Assembly: GCF_938045625.1 (NCBI RefSeq)
Contig: NZ_CALIAV010000099.1
Span: 1 to 64,000, forward strand
From: an uncultured Campylobacter sp.
Lineage (GTDB): Bacteria > Campylobacterota > Campylobacteria > Campylobacterales > Campylobacteraceae
Length of the DNA stretch: 64,000 bases
Direction of reading: 5' to 3'
Shown piece after piece: positions 1-8,391 of this stretch. Position 1 is the first letter of the stretch. Every line of letters begins with the position of its first letter. The notes below the pieces were generated by a model that made no database searches, was not told the origin of the DNA, and saw only the letters and a list, made by a program, of their open reading frames with translations. A program made the translations under genes and the position numbers.

Positions 1-2336
1 AAATTTACTCCGTTGGAGTTTGAAACTTGCTCCAAAAGCTTAAGGCGGTGTGATATGAGCTTGTTAAAATTTACTCCGTTGGAGTTTGAAACAATGTCTG
101 ATGTCGTGCAGCCTAATTCTAGGTAGAGTTAAAATTTACTCCGTTGGAGTTTGAAACTCATTTGTGCGATATTAAAAACGACGACGAGAACGTCGTTAAA
201 ATTTACTCCGTTGGAGTTTGAAACTTTCGTCCGATATGATGGCTTTGTTTGGTCCCATTGGTTAAAATTTACTCCGTTGGAGTTTGAAACGCCCCTAAAA
301 CGGTATCGTTTCGTCGTTGTCGTATTGTTAAAATTTACTCCGTTGGAGTTTGAAACTCTATCATCGCAGTAGCCCACTCTGCGCCTCTCCACGTTAAAAT
401 TTACTCCGTTGGAGTTTGAAACTCATATCGAGAAATTAGGGAATTTGGTCTGCGAAGCGAGTTAAAATTTACTCCGTTGGAGTTTGAAACGATAAACCTC
501 ATCGTGATTGTGTTCCTTTGGCGCATGTTAAAATTTACTCCGTTGGAGTTTGAAACCTAAGTGGGAATTAAACGGTTTTGTTTTTGATAAAGGTTAAAAT
601 TTACTCCGTTGGAGTTTGAAACGCAAAGATAGCAGAAATTAAGGGCGATATCGCTAAAAGTTAAAATTTACTCCGTTGGAGTTTGAAACTTTTAAAATCT
701 TGTATGATACCCACCTAGAAACACCCGGTTAAAATTTACTCCGTTGGAGTTTGAAACAATCTTCCGTAGTTGCTTGAGCTCTCACGACTTAGAGTTAAAA
801 TTTACTCCGTTGGAGCTTGAAACAGGCCAAAGAAGATCCGGTTCTCGTTTGGTGGGTCGTTAAAATTTACTCCGTTGGAGTTTGAAACTGGCTTGAAATA
901 ACAAAAGATACATAAGTATAAGGGTTAAAATTTACTCCGTTGGAGTTTGAAACCCCAGCCGTCCCACTCTTGCAAGCCAAACCCGCCGTGTTAAAATTTA
1001 CTCCGTTGGAGTTTGAAACCTCGTGAAACACGATGCTAGGCAGGCTCTCGGGCTGTTAAAATTTACTCCGTTGGAGTTTGAAACATCTAATAGACGAAGT
1101 CAAAGAGCTGCCTGAAAAAGGTTAAAATTTACTCCGTTGGAGTTTGAAACCGCATTGGGGTTTAGATTAAAGGACGAGAAATGAATAGTTAAAATTTACT
1201 CCGTTGGAGTTTGAAACAAGACATGGGGGCAAGGCCAGCGGGGACAACGCTAGGTTAAAATTTACTCCGTTGGAGTTTGAAACTAATTTAGGAGCGACTA
1301 TGGAAGAACTAGAGGCGAAGTTAAAATTTACTCCGTTGGAGTTTGAAACATTTTGTAATAATTCAAATGTGGTTTTAGAATTATTGTTAAAATTTACTCC
1401 GTTGGAGTTTGAAACAATAAGATTTCTCGTGGTCTTGGTTCTCTTGAAAGGGTTAAAATTTACTCCGTTGGAGTTTGAAACTTTCAGGGTAACCATTAAA
1501 CCCCCTTTAAACCCCCAGTTAAAATTTACTCCGTTGGAGTTTGAAACCGTAGCTATGCCGGTAAGAGGTATAGACGTGCGAGAAGTTAAAATTTACTCCG
1601 TTGGAGTTTGAAACTAGCGAATACGTCCAAAGGACGGGAAAAGGCGAGAGTTAAAATTTACTCCGTTGGAGTTTGAAACTCGTATCCCCAGCTCGCCGCG
1701 CTAAGGACGCCGCCGTTAAAATTTACTCCGTTGGAGTTTGAAACAGTGATAACGAGCTTAGAGCGTGGGCAGAATATTTGGTTAAAATTTACTCCGTTGG
1801 AGTTTGAAACAATAAGATACGTTTGGTAGGTTGCAAAAATTGCCTTGGTTAAAATTTACTCCGTTGGAGTTTGAAACTCTTGCCTCATACCTACGACGTC
1901 CATCAACTTCCAGCGTTAAAATTTACTCCGTTGGAGTTTGAAACACGGGGGATAACTAGCAACGAACGAAAAAACTAAGTTAAAATTTACTCCGTTGGAA
2001 TTTGAAACCGATGCTTTTCATCTGCTCTAGCGTATTCGTAGCCGTTAAAATTTACTCCGTTGGAGTTTGAAACGCATTGCGGTTACAAAAAGTTCTACGG
2101 CAGGATGAATGTTAAAATTTACTCCGTTGGAGTTTGAAACCTACATATCTTACGCGTTCTACCAGAGTCATTACACGTTAAAATTTACTCCGTTGGAGTT
2201 TGAAACAATTCAGCTATCTGCTTTGCGGTCTTTTCACGCATAGTTAAAATTTACTCCGTTGGAGTTTGAAACTACTCAAAGCTTGCGAAGTCGCGCCTAG
2301 ATTTGCGTATAAATTTACTCCGTTGGAGTTTTGATG
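1..2336 (+). CRISPR. CRISPR array, distal end, 36 repeats and 35 spacers
   Basis: A 30-bp repeat beginning GTTAAAATTTACTCC and ending GGAGTTTGAAAC recurs every 64-68 bp. The first copy is cut by the window edge (1-26); full copies start at 63, 128, 195, 261, 327, 393, 461, 527, 593, 660, 728 and so on to 2243. Spacers are 34-38 bp, mostly 36, and all look distinct. The copies at 794 and 1979 each carry one substitution. The last copy (2307-2336) is degenerate at both ends, which marks the leader-distal end, so the leader and newest spacers lie to the left, outside the window. The repeat holds a 5-bp hairpin (ACTCC/GGAGT, loop GTT) and ends in GAAAC, as in type I-B and type III arrays whose crRNAs carry an 8-nt 5' handle; transcription is therefore probably rightward. 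No cas gene is in the window. Confidence 0.99.
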
Positions 2337-2435
2337 CAATCAATTTTTGCGGCTTAGTATGCTGTGCGATTGATTATAGACGGGCGACGAAATATAAAGT
2401 TGCAATAAATAATTTATGATTTTCTGTTAACTTAG

Positions 2436-3032
2436 CTAACAGCCTACTGACTGATTGTTTACGAGAAATTTTTCTGGCTTGCGATTTTTAAAGAATTTGA
2501 CGACGTCAAATGCGATTTTGGCAGCCAAAAGCGCCAAAAAAACGTGTCTAAAAGCATAAAATTTGCCTAAATATTTATGCTTTTTCATGAGCTTTAGAGC
2601 GAGCGTTTTTATCGCTTCTATCGGCTTTTTGATTGCCTCGCCGATCATTTTGTCCTTTATCTCGTGGACGACGAGAGCGGTGATGGTTTTTAGGTATTTT
2701 TTAGTTTTGGGGGCGGGTAAATTTTGCGTCTTGGTTTCGCCGTAAACGCCATCAATCCAAGCTTCAAAATTTTGCCAAGCGTTTTTGCTTTTTAAGAGTT
2801 TTTCGCCGGCTTTGCTCATCTCGTAAATCCCGCGAGAGGTCTTTAAAATGATCCTTTTTTCTTGCGGCAAACCTTGAATTTTGGGGCTATTTGCTATGAC
2901 GCCTAAAAGCGCGTCCGTTTTGTTTTGGCTCGCACCCGTTTTGCGCAATAAAAACTCCGCTATCTCCTTACGACTCGCTTTTTTTCTCTCATTTACAAAC
3001 TGTGCCAATAAAAATAGTCCTTGATAATCCAT
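2436..3032 (-). CDS. winged-helix-like protein with C-terminal membrane anchor, unknown function
   Basis: A 198-residue protein that I do not recognise. Residues 1-75 read like a winged-helix domain (NERKKASRKEIAEFLL, then a second helix and a strand-rich wing ending in ILKTSRGIYEMSKAGEKLL). The middle is lysine-rich. Around residues 160-182 a hydrophobic stretch (FRHVFLALLAAKIAFDVVKFF) could be one membrane segment or an amphipathic anchor, followed by a basic tail. It is the first gene past the leader-distal end of the CRISPR array, read towards it. A short dyad (CTGTTA/TAACAG, 2424-2442) overlaps its stop codon. A DNA-binding regulator tethered to the membrane, or an accessory factor of the array, are possibilities only; nothing in the sequence proves a link to CRISPR. 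Confidence 0.8.
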   Translation of the reverse strand: MDYQGLFLLAQFVNERKKASRKEIAEFLLRKTGASQNKTDALLGVIANSPKIQGLPQEKRIILKTSRGIYEMSKAGEKLLKSKNAWQNFEAWIDGVYGETKTQNLPAPKTKKYLKTITALVVHEIKDKMIGEAIKKPIEAIKTLALKLMKKHKYLGKFYAFRHVFLALLAAKIAFDVVKFFKNRKPEKFLVNNQSVGC

Positions 3033-3042
3033 CGCAAAAAAC

Positions 3043-3072
3043 TCTCATTATTATATTAAAATGAGAATTATA
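3043..3072 (-). promoter_or_regulatory. probable promoter and dyad operator of the winged-helix gene
   Basis: Reading leftward there are two TATAAT hexamers, at 3072-3067 and 3055-3050. A 7-bp inverted repeat (TCTCATT at 3043-3049, AATGAGA at 3060-3066, 10 bp apart) brackets the inner one. A dyad over the -10 box of a gene that itself looks like a DNA-binding protein suggests autoregulation, which is inference. Confidence 0.4.
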
Positions 3073-3562
3073 CTTAAAATATCTCAAAATAAAATAAAAG
3101 CCAGTATCATTTTAATTTTGGCGCGTTGAGCGATAAATCAAAATTTGAGCTTTTTACGACATTTTTCGGCATAAAACAAATGGCTTGAATTTCAAATTTG
3201 GGATTAATCTACATAAAAACGACGGTATCTACGGTAAAATTTACCAAATCGCGCAGAGTTCTAGTGCAGTCGGCGTGCTTTGGTAAATTTACAAAAGATA
3301 GCAAAATTTACAGACTAATTATACGTACAAAAGGGCGAAATTTAGTTGCCCGTCAGTCTAAATTTGAAGCTTGGGCTTTAGCAAATCAAACAAATTTAAG
3401 CCCAAAGTAGTCAGAAATTGGTGCCAAATTTAGCTAGCGAGCAAATCCAAATTTGAGATGGCAAAGGATATATCGCTAAATTTTAGCCATCAAAATTTAC
3501 TGCGAAAGCAATTTTAAATTCAGCGTCAAATTTATTTTGCTGGTGAGCTTTTTAAGGCAAAT
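3073..3562. other. non-coding AAATTT-rich intergenic region
   Basis: No convincing gene. The stretch is filled with copies of AAATTT in contexts such as TCAAATTTGAG and GTAAATTTAC. A 70-codon open frame here (3198-3410) is made of this word and has no ribosome-binding site. No terminator or RNA gene was seen. Confidence 0.6.
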
Positions 3563-4549
3563 TTAACTAACGAAAAACTCTTGCGCAGCCTGCTTGCCCT
3601 CAAATGGCTTCACGCAAATCTCGCGCTCGCCGATCCTGGCTCGCACCGCCGTATCTTTATCGGCTCTAGTGTAGGCAAGCGCCAGCCGCACGGCAAACTC
3701 GAGGTCGGCCTCGTTAAATTTAGCCTCCACGAGACTAGTCGCGCCCACGACGCCCTCGTCAAATTTGATCTGCGTAAATTTCGGATTATTTAGGGCTAGC
3801 AGTTTGGCGTTGTCGTTTTCGTCGCGGCCGATGACCATTTTTGTGCCGTTTGCCAGGCGCAGATGCCGCCCGATACGCAGCAGCTGCATATCTGCGCTAG
3901 TCATATCCGGGTCGAATTTGATGAAATCTTTGATTTTGTTTGAAAAGCTCTCGATCGTGAGCAAGCACCCGCCGCCGGGCGTCTCAAATTCGCTAAAGCC
4001 GAATTCCTTGGCAAGCGCGAGCTGCCTTTTGCGGTCGCGTCCGCTAATGCCTAGCAGCTTGCTGCGATCGACCCAGCCTTCGCGCTCGGGCTTTGTGGGT
4101 TTCATCAACTGCGCGGACATCGGGCGCAAGATGAGATCATCCTCGTCGCCAGCTGCGTTTTTGACCTGCGCCATCGCGTCGCGCCTCTGGCTCATCGGAC
4201 GCTGGCCTATCACCTCGCCCGTAGCGATAAAGCTAGCGCCCTCCGCGCTCATCATCGCAAGCGCCGTTTTAAACATATATCCGTGGCAGTCGATGCAGGG
4301 GTTAAAGTGCTTGCCGTAGCCGTGCTTTGGCGTAAAAAGCACCTCGCGCAGGTATTCGTTTCTGATATCTACGATCTTAAACTCGGCTCCGGCTTCGTTC
4401 GCGCGTCGGCGTAAAATTTCCGCCTTTTTCTCGTCGCCGCTAAAGCCGATGTCGATATGGATCGCCGTAACTTCGATGCCCTGGCTGGTTAGAAGCTTGA
4501 TAGAGATCATACTATCAAGCCCGCCGCTAAATAAAACTAATGCTTTCAT
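3563..4549 (-). CDS. PP-loop ATPase of the ThiI/MnmA type, probable tRNA thiolation enzyme
   Basis: 328 residues. The N-terminus carries the PP-loop signature LVLFSGGLDS (about residues 4-13) that adenylates a nucleobase in MnmA, ThiI and related tRNA-modifying enzymes. A CIDCH motif near residue 87, GEVIGQRPMSQ near 111 and a GGGCLL motif near 194 provide cysteines that could carry sulfur or bind metal. The C-terminal third looks like the NFACT-R-type domain often fused to such proteins. It overlaps the end of dnaG by 4 bp (ATGA), so the two are translationally coupled. In C. jejuni a homologue sits at the other end of the dnaG-aroC block. Exact tRNA substrate is not evident; a role in thiouridine formation is inferred from the family. 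Confidence 0.85.
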   Translation of the reverse strand: MKALVLFSGGLDSMISIKLLTSQGIEVTAIHIDIGFSGDEKKAEILRRRANEAGAEFKIVDIRNEYLREVLFTPKHGYGKHFNPCIDCHGYMFKTALAMMSAEGASFIATGEVIGQRPMSQRRDAMAQVKNAAGDEDDLILRPMSAQLMKPTKPEREGWVDRSKLLGISGRDRKRQLALAKEFGFSEFETPGGGCLLTIESFSNKIKDFIKFDPDMTSADMQLLRIGRHLRLANGTKMVIGRDENDNAKLLALNNPKFTQIKFDEGVVGATSLVEAKFNEADLEFAVRLALAYTRADKDTAVRARIGEREICVKPFEGKQAAQEFFVS

Positions 4550-6219
4550 TTTTTAAGTTCCTTTAAAATTTCGTTGATTTTTTTTAGTATCGGTTGCTTT
4601 TTTTCTAGCGAGATTTGCGACGCCGAATACTTTTTGTATAAATTTTTGTAAAATCTTGTTTTAAAAAATTTTAGGTTTTGTAAAATTTCCTCCTCGTTTT
4701 TAAACGCCTCGTATTTTTCAAATATTATCTCGCGCACGGACGGATCGTTCGCGTTCGCTCCCGCTGCGATCGCCTCGTAGACTGCCCTGTGGCGCGCGAA
4801 ATAATCGGGCTTTAAATTTTCTAAAATAAATTTTTTTAGACTCTCGTTTTCTATCATCGTTTTTAAAATTTGGATTTCTAGCGGGTCTTTGCGTCCCAAG
4901 TTTGCGCGGAAATTTTGCGTTTCGTAGCCCTGCGCGTTTTGCTCCGTCCCGCCGTAGCCTTGTCGCATCGGCGAATTTGATCCGCGAGAAAGCCAAAACG
5001 ACCCCTCGGCTATCTTTAAAATTTTAGCCACGAGCGGGACGTAGGAGTTTGCGACGATGGGTTTTAGGCTCGCGGTAAAGGCCTGGATCGCTTCTAGCGC
5101 TTTTTGCTTTTGCACGGGACGCGAGAGATCAAAGCCGCTAGCTAGATGCCTGATGTAAAATTCGCCGATCTCCGTGCCGCTTTCAAAAATTTGCCGCAGA
5201 TACTCTATCTTGCCCGCTACCACCATATCGGCCGGATCTGCGCCGCCCTCAATAATGACGACGCTGCCGTCGATTTCGTTTTGCGCGAGCAGCAGGGCGG
5301 ACTTTGTCGCGGCGTTTATGCCTGCATCGTCGCCGTCAAAGCACAAAATCACGCTAATCTCGCCGCGCTTTAAAAGCGGCAAGTGCTTGGTCGTAAGCGC
5401 AGTTCCAAGCACTGCTACGACGTTACCAAAGCCCGCCTTGTGCAGCATGATAACGTCCATGTAGCCTTCGGTGATGATGATCTGATTTTTGGTGAAAATT
5501 TCGCGCTTTGCCAGGTGGTAGCCGTAAAAAAGCGTTGATTTGTCAAAAACTGCGGACTGGGGCGAATTTACGTATTTAGCGGGATTGCCGCTGATCGTGC
5601 GTCCGCCAAATCCCACGAGCCGTCCGGCGTGCGTGTAGATAGGAAAGGTAATGCGGTTTATAAAACTCGCGTAAATGCCGTTTTCGTTTTGCTTTACGAT
5701 ACCGACTTCTAGGGCTTCTTTGGGTTCGATTTGCTCGTTTTGCAGTAGCCTTATCGTCTGTGCGCTCTCAGGCGCGAAACCCAGCTCAAATTTATCTATC
5801 AGCTCGTCTGTGATACCGCGCGAGTAGAGATACTCGACGGCTGCGGGGGTTTTATAAAGCAGCGAGCGGTAAAAGGCATTCGCGTTTTCTAGGATGTGCT
5901 TGTTTTCTTTCGCCGGTTCGCCGCCGCGCACGTAGTTTAGCGTGAAATTTTGCAGTCCTGCGATCTTTTCGACGGCTTCGGGGTAGCTTAGCTTTTCGTA
6001 GTCCATCACGAATTTGATCGCGTCGCCGCCGGCTTTGCACGAAAAGCAGTGAAATATCCCTCGCGACGGGCTCACGCTCATGCTCGGGTTTTTATCGTCG
6101 TGAAACGGGCAGACGCACACGAAGTTCGCGCCGCTTTTTTTCAGCGGCAGATAGTGCCCGACGACATCGACGATATCGGTTTGCGCCTTTAGTCTTTCTA
6201 TTGATTTTGGATCGATCAT
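4546..6219 (-). CDS. dnaG: DNA primase DnaG
   Basis: 557 residues. Makes RNA primers for DNA replication at the fork with DnaB. The N-terminal CHC2 zinc finger is complete (C37, H40, C58, C61 in CPFHDDKNPS and FHCFSCKAGGDAIKF). The TOPRIM core shows IIITEGYMDV and ILCFDGDDAG. The C-terminal third is the helicase-binding region. Between core and C-terminal domain (roughly residues 410-440) lies a low-complexity linker containing SPMRQGYGGTEQNAQGYE, which looks like an insertion. The start codon follows a TATAAT box by only 7 nt, so the message may be leaderless. It heads a two-gene unit with the PP-loop gene. Confidence 0.98.
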   Translation of the reverse strand: MIDPKSIERLKAQTDIVDVVGHYLPLKKSGANFVCVCPFHDDKNPSMSVSPSRGIFHCFSCKAGGDAIKFVMDYEKLSYPEAVEKIAGLQNFTLNYVRGGEPAKENKHILENANAFYRSLLYKTPAAVEYLYSRGITDELIDKFELGFAPESAQTIRLLQNEQIEPKEALEVGIVKQNENGIYASFINRITFPIYTHAGRLVGFGGRTISGNPAKYVNSPQSAVFDKSTLFYGYHLAKREIFTKNQIIITEGYMDVIMLHKAGFGNVVAVLGTALTTKHLPLLKRGEISVILCFDGDDAGINAATKSALLLAQNEIDGSVVIIEGGADPADMVVAGKIEYLRQIFESGTEIGEFYIRHLASGFDLSRPVQKQKALEAIQAFTASLKPIVANSYVPLVAKILKIAEGSFWLSRGSNSPMRQGYGGTEQNAQGYETQNFRANLGRKDPLEIQILKTMIENESLKKFILENLKPDYFARHRAVYEAIAAGANANDPSVREIIFEKYEAFKNEEEILQNLKFFKTRFYKNLYKKYSASQISLEKKQPILKKINEILKELKK

Positions 6220-6249
6220 AAGCGAGATTATACAATCGTTTTGCTATAA
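6220..6249. promoter_or_regulatory. overlapping divergent promoters for dnaG and the TPR gene
   Basis: TATAAT reads leftward at 6232-6227 towards dnaG and rightward at 6244-6249 (with TGC in front, an extended -10) towards the TPR-rnhA-rnc-aroC unit. The two boxes are 11 bp apart, so each promoter's upstream region covers the other and RNA polymerase probably cannot hold both at once. Confidence 0.7.
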
Positions 6250-6282
6250 TTGGCGTTAAATTTGACTTTAGAAAGCGGCATT

Positions 6283-7308
6283 TTGGATATATTTTTTATC
6301 GAATTTAGAGACCCGATTTTCGGTCTCGTGGTGCTAGTCGCCGCGGTGCTCGTGATCGCCGTTTTTAGCTATGCGTGGGGCGTTTTTAAGAGTAAAGACG
6401 AAAAGGCGGAGATCGCGGGGTTTTTGAAAAAATTTGGCAAATCTCAGGGTCTTAGCGACGAAAACAAGCAGCTTTTGATAAACTCGGGCGCAGATACGGC
6501 TACGATGTGTTTTTTGGCGGGGACGTTTTCAAAAAGCGGGTATTTTGAAAAGGCTATCAACGTCTATGCCGTGGCTTTAGAGCGGGCTAAAAACCGCGCG
6601 GCGAAGGAGCAAATTTTCACCGATCTTGGGCAGACTTATTTTAAGGCGGGCTTTTTGGAGCGCGCAAAGAGCGTGTTTTTAGAGGCGCTAAAAATCTCTC
6701 CGCGAAATCAAATCGCGCTAAAATCGCTAACGATAATTTTCGAAAAACTAAAAGACTATGAGGGCGCGTTGCAGGCTCTGGACGCGCTGCAGGAGCTTGG
6801 TAGCGACGTGAGAGCGCAGACGGCGTATATCAAGGCGCTGCAAATTTTAGCGGATAAAAGCAAAGACGAGGCCGCTAAAATCGGCGAAATTTTAGCGCTA
6901 AAAGATGAATTTGCGCTAGTGCGGCGTATGGCGATGGAGAGGTTAAATTTAAGCGGCTCGGCTCTTAAAGATTTTGCCGATTTCCCGCCGCTTGAGGATG
7001 TTTTGGACTTGGTTTATTATCAAAACTCGCCCGTAAATTTAACCGATCCCGAGTATAAGAGCCTGTTTTTCGTAAAAGGCATGAGCGAAGAGGACGGCGC
7101 GCCGCTGGGCTTTGAGCTAGAGGTTTTAAAGAAGCTAAAAGCGGCAAACTACGACAAAGCCGCGCTTAGCTTTAACTACGTTTGCAAGAGCTGCAAAAAC
7201 GCTTTTCCGATGCATTTTTATCGCTGTCCGATGTGTAGCGAGCTAGGCAGCGTGCAAATTTTGCCTCACATCACGGAAAAATCCGATGAAAACAGTATGC
7301 CTTTTTAG
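6283..7308 (+). CDS. membrane-anchored TPR protein with C-terminal zinc ribbon (LapB-like layout)
   Basis: About 341 residues. The start is taken as TTG at 6283, behind GAAAG, because the upstream TTG at 6250 lies before the expected transcription start of the TATAAT at 6244. One N-terminal membrane helix (FGLVVLVAAVLVIAVFSYAW) is followed by tetratricopeptide repeats (for example AIFTDLGQTYFKAGFLERAK-type units) and a rubredoxin-like zinc ribbon CKSCKNAF...CPMCSELG. That order matches LapB/YciM, which controls LPS synthesis in enterobacteria; in Campylobacter the homologous position beside dnaG is an uncharacterised protein. The 3' end overlaps rnhA by 23 bp. Function in LPS control is inference from architecture. 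Confidence 0.85.
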   Translation: MDIFFIEFRDPIFGLVVLVAAVLVIAVFSYAWGVFKSKDEKAEIAGFLKKFGKSQGLSDENKQLLINSGADTATMCFLAGTFSKSGYFEKAINVYAVALERAKNRAAKEQIFTDLGQTYFKAGFLERAKSVFLEALKISPRNQIALKSLTIIFEKLKDYEGALQALDALQELGSDVRAQTAYIKALQILADKSKDEAAKIGEILALKDEFALVRRMAMERLNLSGSALKDFADFPPLEDVLDLVYYQNSPVNLTDPEYKSLFFVKGMSEEDGAPLGFELEVLKKLKAANYDKAALSFNYVCKSCKNAFPMHFYRCPMCSELGSVQILPHITEKSDENSMPF

Positions 7309-7723
7309 CGACGGCTCGTGTCTGGATAACCCGGGCCCCGGCGGCTGGGCGTACATCCTAGAGTACGGAGAGCACAAAAAAACGGCAAGCGGCGGGCAGG
7401 CGCACACGACGAACAATCAAATGGAACTGCGAGCGGCGATCGAGGGGCTAAAAGCGCTAAATCAGCCCTGCCGCGTAAAGCTCTACACCGATAGCTCATA
7501 CGTCGCAAACGCCGTAAATGCGTGGCTAGAGGGCTGGGTGAAGAAAAACTTTAAAAACGTAAAAAACGTCCCGCTGTGGCAGGAATATCTGGCCGCTAGC
7601 GAGCCGCACGAGGTCGAAGCGATCTGGGTCAAAGGCCACGCCGGGCACCCGCAAAACGAACTTTGCGACGAGATGGCGCGCGAACAAGCCGTAAAGATAA
7701 AAAATAGCTTAAAAGGCGAATAA
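7286..7723 (+). CDS. rnhA: ribonuclease HI
   Basis: 145 residues. Cleaves the RNA strand of RNA-DNA hybrids. The four acidic catalytic residues are present: D9 (FSDGS), E47 (NNQMELRAA), D69 (YTDSSY) and D128 (ELCDEMA), with the loop histidine H118 (KGHAGH). It starts inside the end of the TPR gene and its stop overlaps the start of rnc by 1 bp (TAATG), so the three are an operon. A second RNase H, rnhB, lies at 10459. Confidence 0.98.
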   Translation: MKTVCLFSDGSCLDNPGPGGWAYILEYGEHKKTASGGQAHTTNNQMELRAAIEGLKALNQPCRVKLYTDSSYVANAVNAWLEGWVKKNFKNVKNVPLWQEYLAASEPHEVEAIWVKGHAGHPQNELCDEMAREQAVKIKNSLKGE

Positions 7724-8391
7724 TGCGAAATTTGGAAGAGAAATTAGGTTATAAATTTAAAGACGAAAAGCTGCTAAAAACCGCGCTCACGCATAAAAGC
7801 GTAAAAGGCGGCGCAAACAACGAGAGGCTCGAGTTTCTGGGCGATGCGGTGATGGATCTGGTGATCGGGGATTATCTTTTTCACAAATTTTCGCGCCTAA
7901 GCGAAGGCGATCTAAGCAAACTACGCGCCGCGCTCGTAAATGAAAAAAGCTTTGCCGAGCTCGCCAAATATCTAAATTTGGGCCAGCTCATCAACATCTC
8001 GCCGGCCGAGGAGCACAACGGCGGACGGGCAAAAGCATCGATCCTATCAGACGCATTTGAGGCGCTGATGGGCGCGATCTACTTAGAAAGCGGCTTTGAC
8101 GTCGTTCGCGCGGCTAGCCTAAAGGCCTTTGAGAGATGCTACCCCGATATAAATTTCGACCGCATGGTAAAAGACTACAAAACCGCGCTACAAGAGCTCA
8201 CTCAAGCGCGCTTTGCCGAGATACCAAAATACGTGCTGGTGGGCTCAAAAGGCCCCGATCACAAGAAGGAATTTGAGATCGCGCTGATGCTAAACGAGCG
8301 CGAAATCTCACGAGCAGCGGGCAAAAGTAAAAAAGAAGCCGAGCAAAAAGCCGCTAAAACCGCGCTTGAGATTTTAGGAGAGGGCAAGTGA
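7723..8391 (+). CDS. rnc: ribonuclease III
   Basis: 222 residues. Double-strand-specific endonuclease for rRNA and mRNA processing. The signature NERLEFLGDAVMDL (33-46) and the second acidic cluster ILSDAFEALMGAIYLE (about 107-122) form the Mg-binding active site; residues from about 150 form the dsRNA-binding domain (KKEFEIALMLNE, KSKKEAEQKAAKTAL). Overlaps rnhA by 1 bp and aroC by 4 bp. RNase III is also the pre-crRNA processing partner in type II CRISPR, but the array here is not of the type II kind. Confidence 0.98.
   Translation: MRNLEEKLGYKFKDEKLLKTALTHKSVKGGANNERLEFLGDAVMDLVIGDYLFHKFSRLSEGDLSKLRAALVNEKSFAELAKYLNLGQLINISPAEEHNGGRAKASILSDAFEALMGAIYLESGFDVVRAASLKAFERCYPDINFDRMVKDYKTALQELTQARFAEIPKYVLVGSKGPDHKKEFEIALMLNEREISRAAGKSKKEAEQKAAKTALEILGEGK

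Noticed and set aside
129..1611. Open frames inside the CRISPR array (for example 151-372 and 1204-1611)
   Set aside because: They are repeat translations (LKFTPLEFET on one strand, VSNSNGVNFN on the other) with spacer sequence between; no ribosome-binding sites.
3198..3410. 70-codon plus-strand frame
   Set aside because: Composition is that of the AAATTT-rich intergenic DNA; no start signals and no protein-like pattern.
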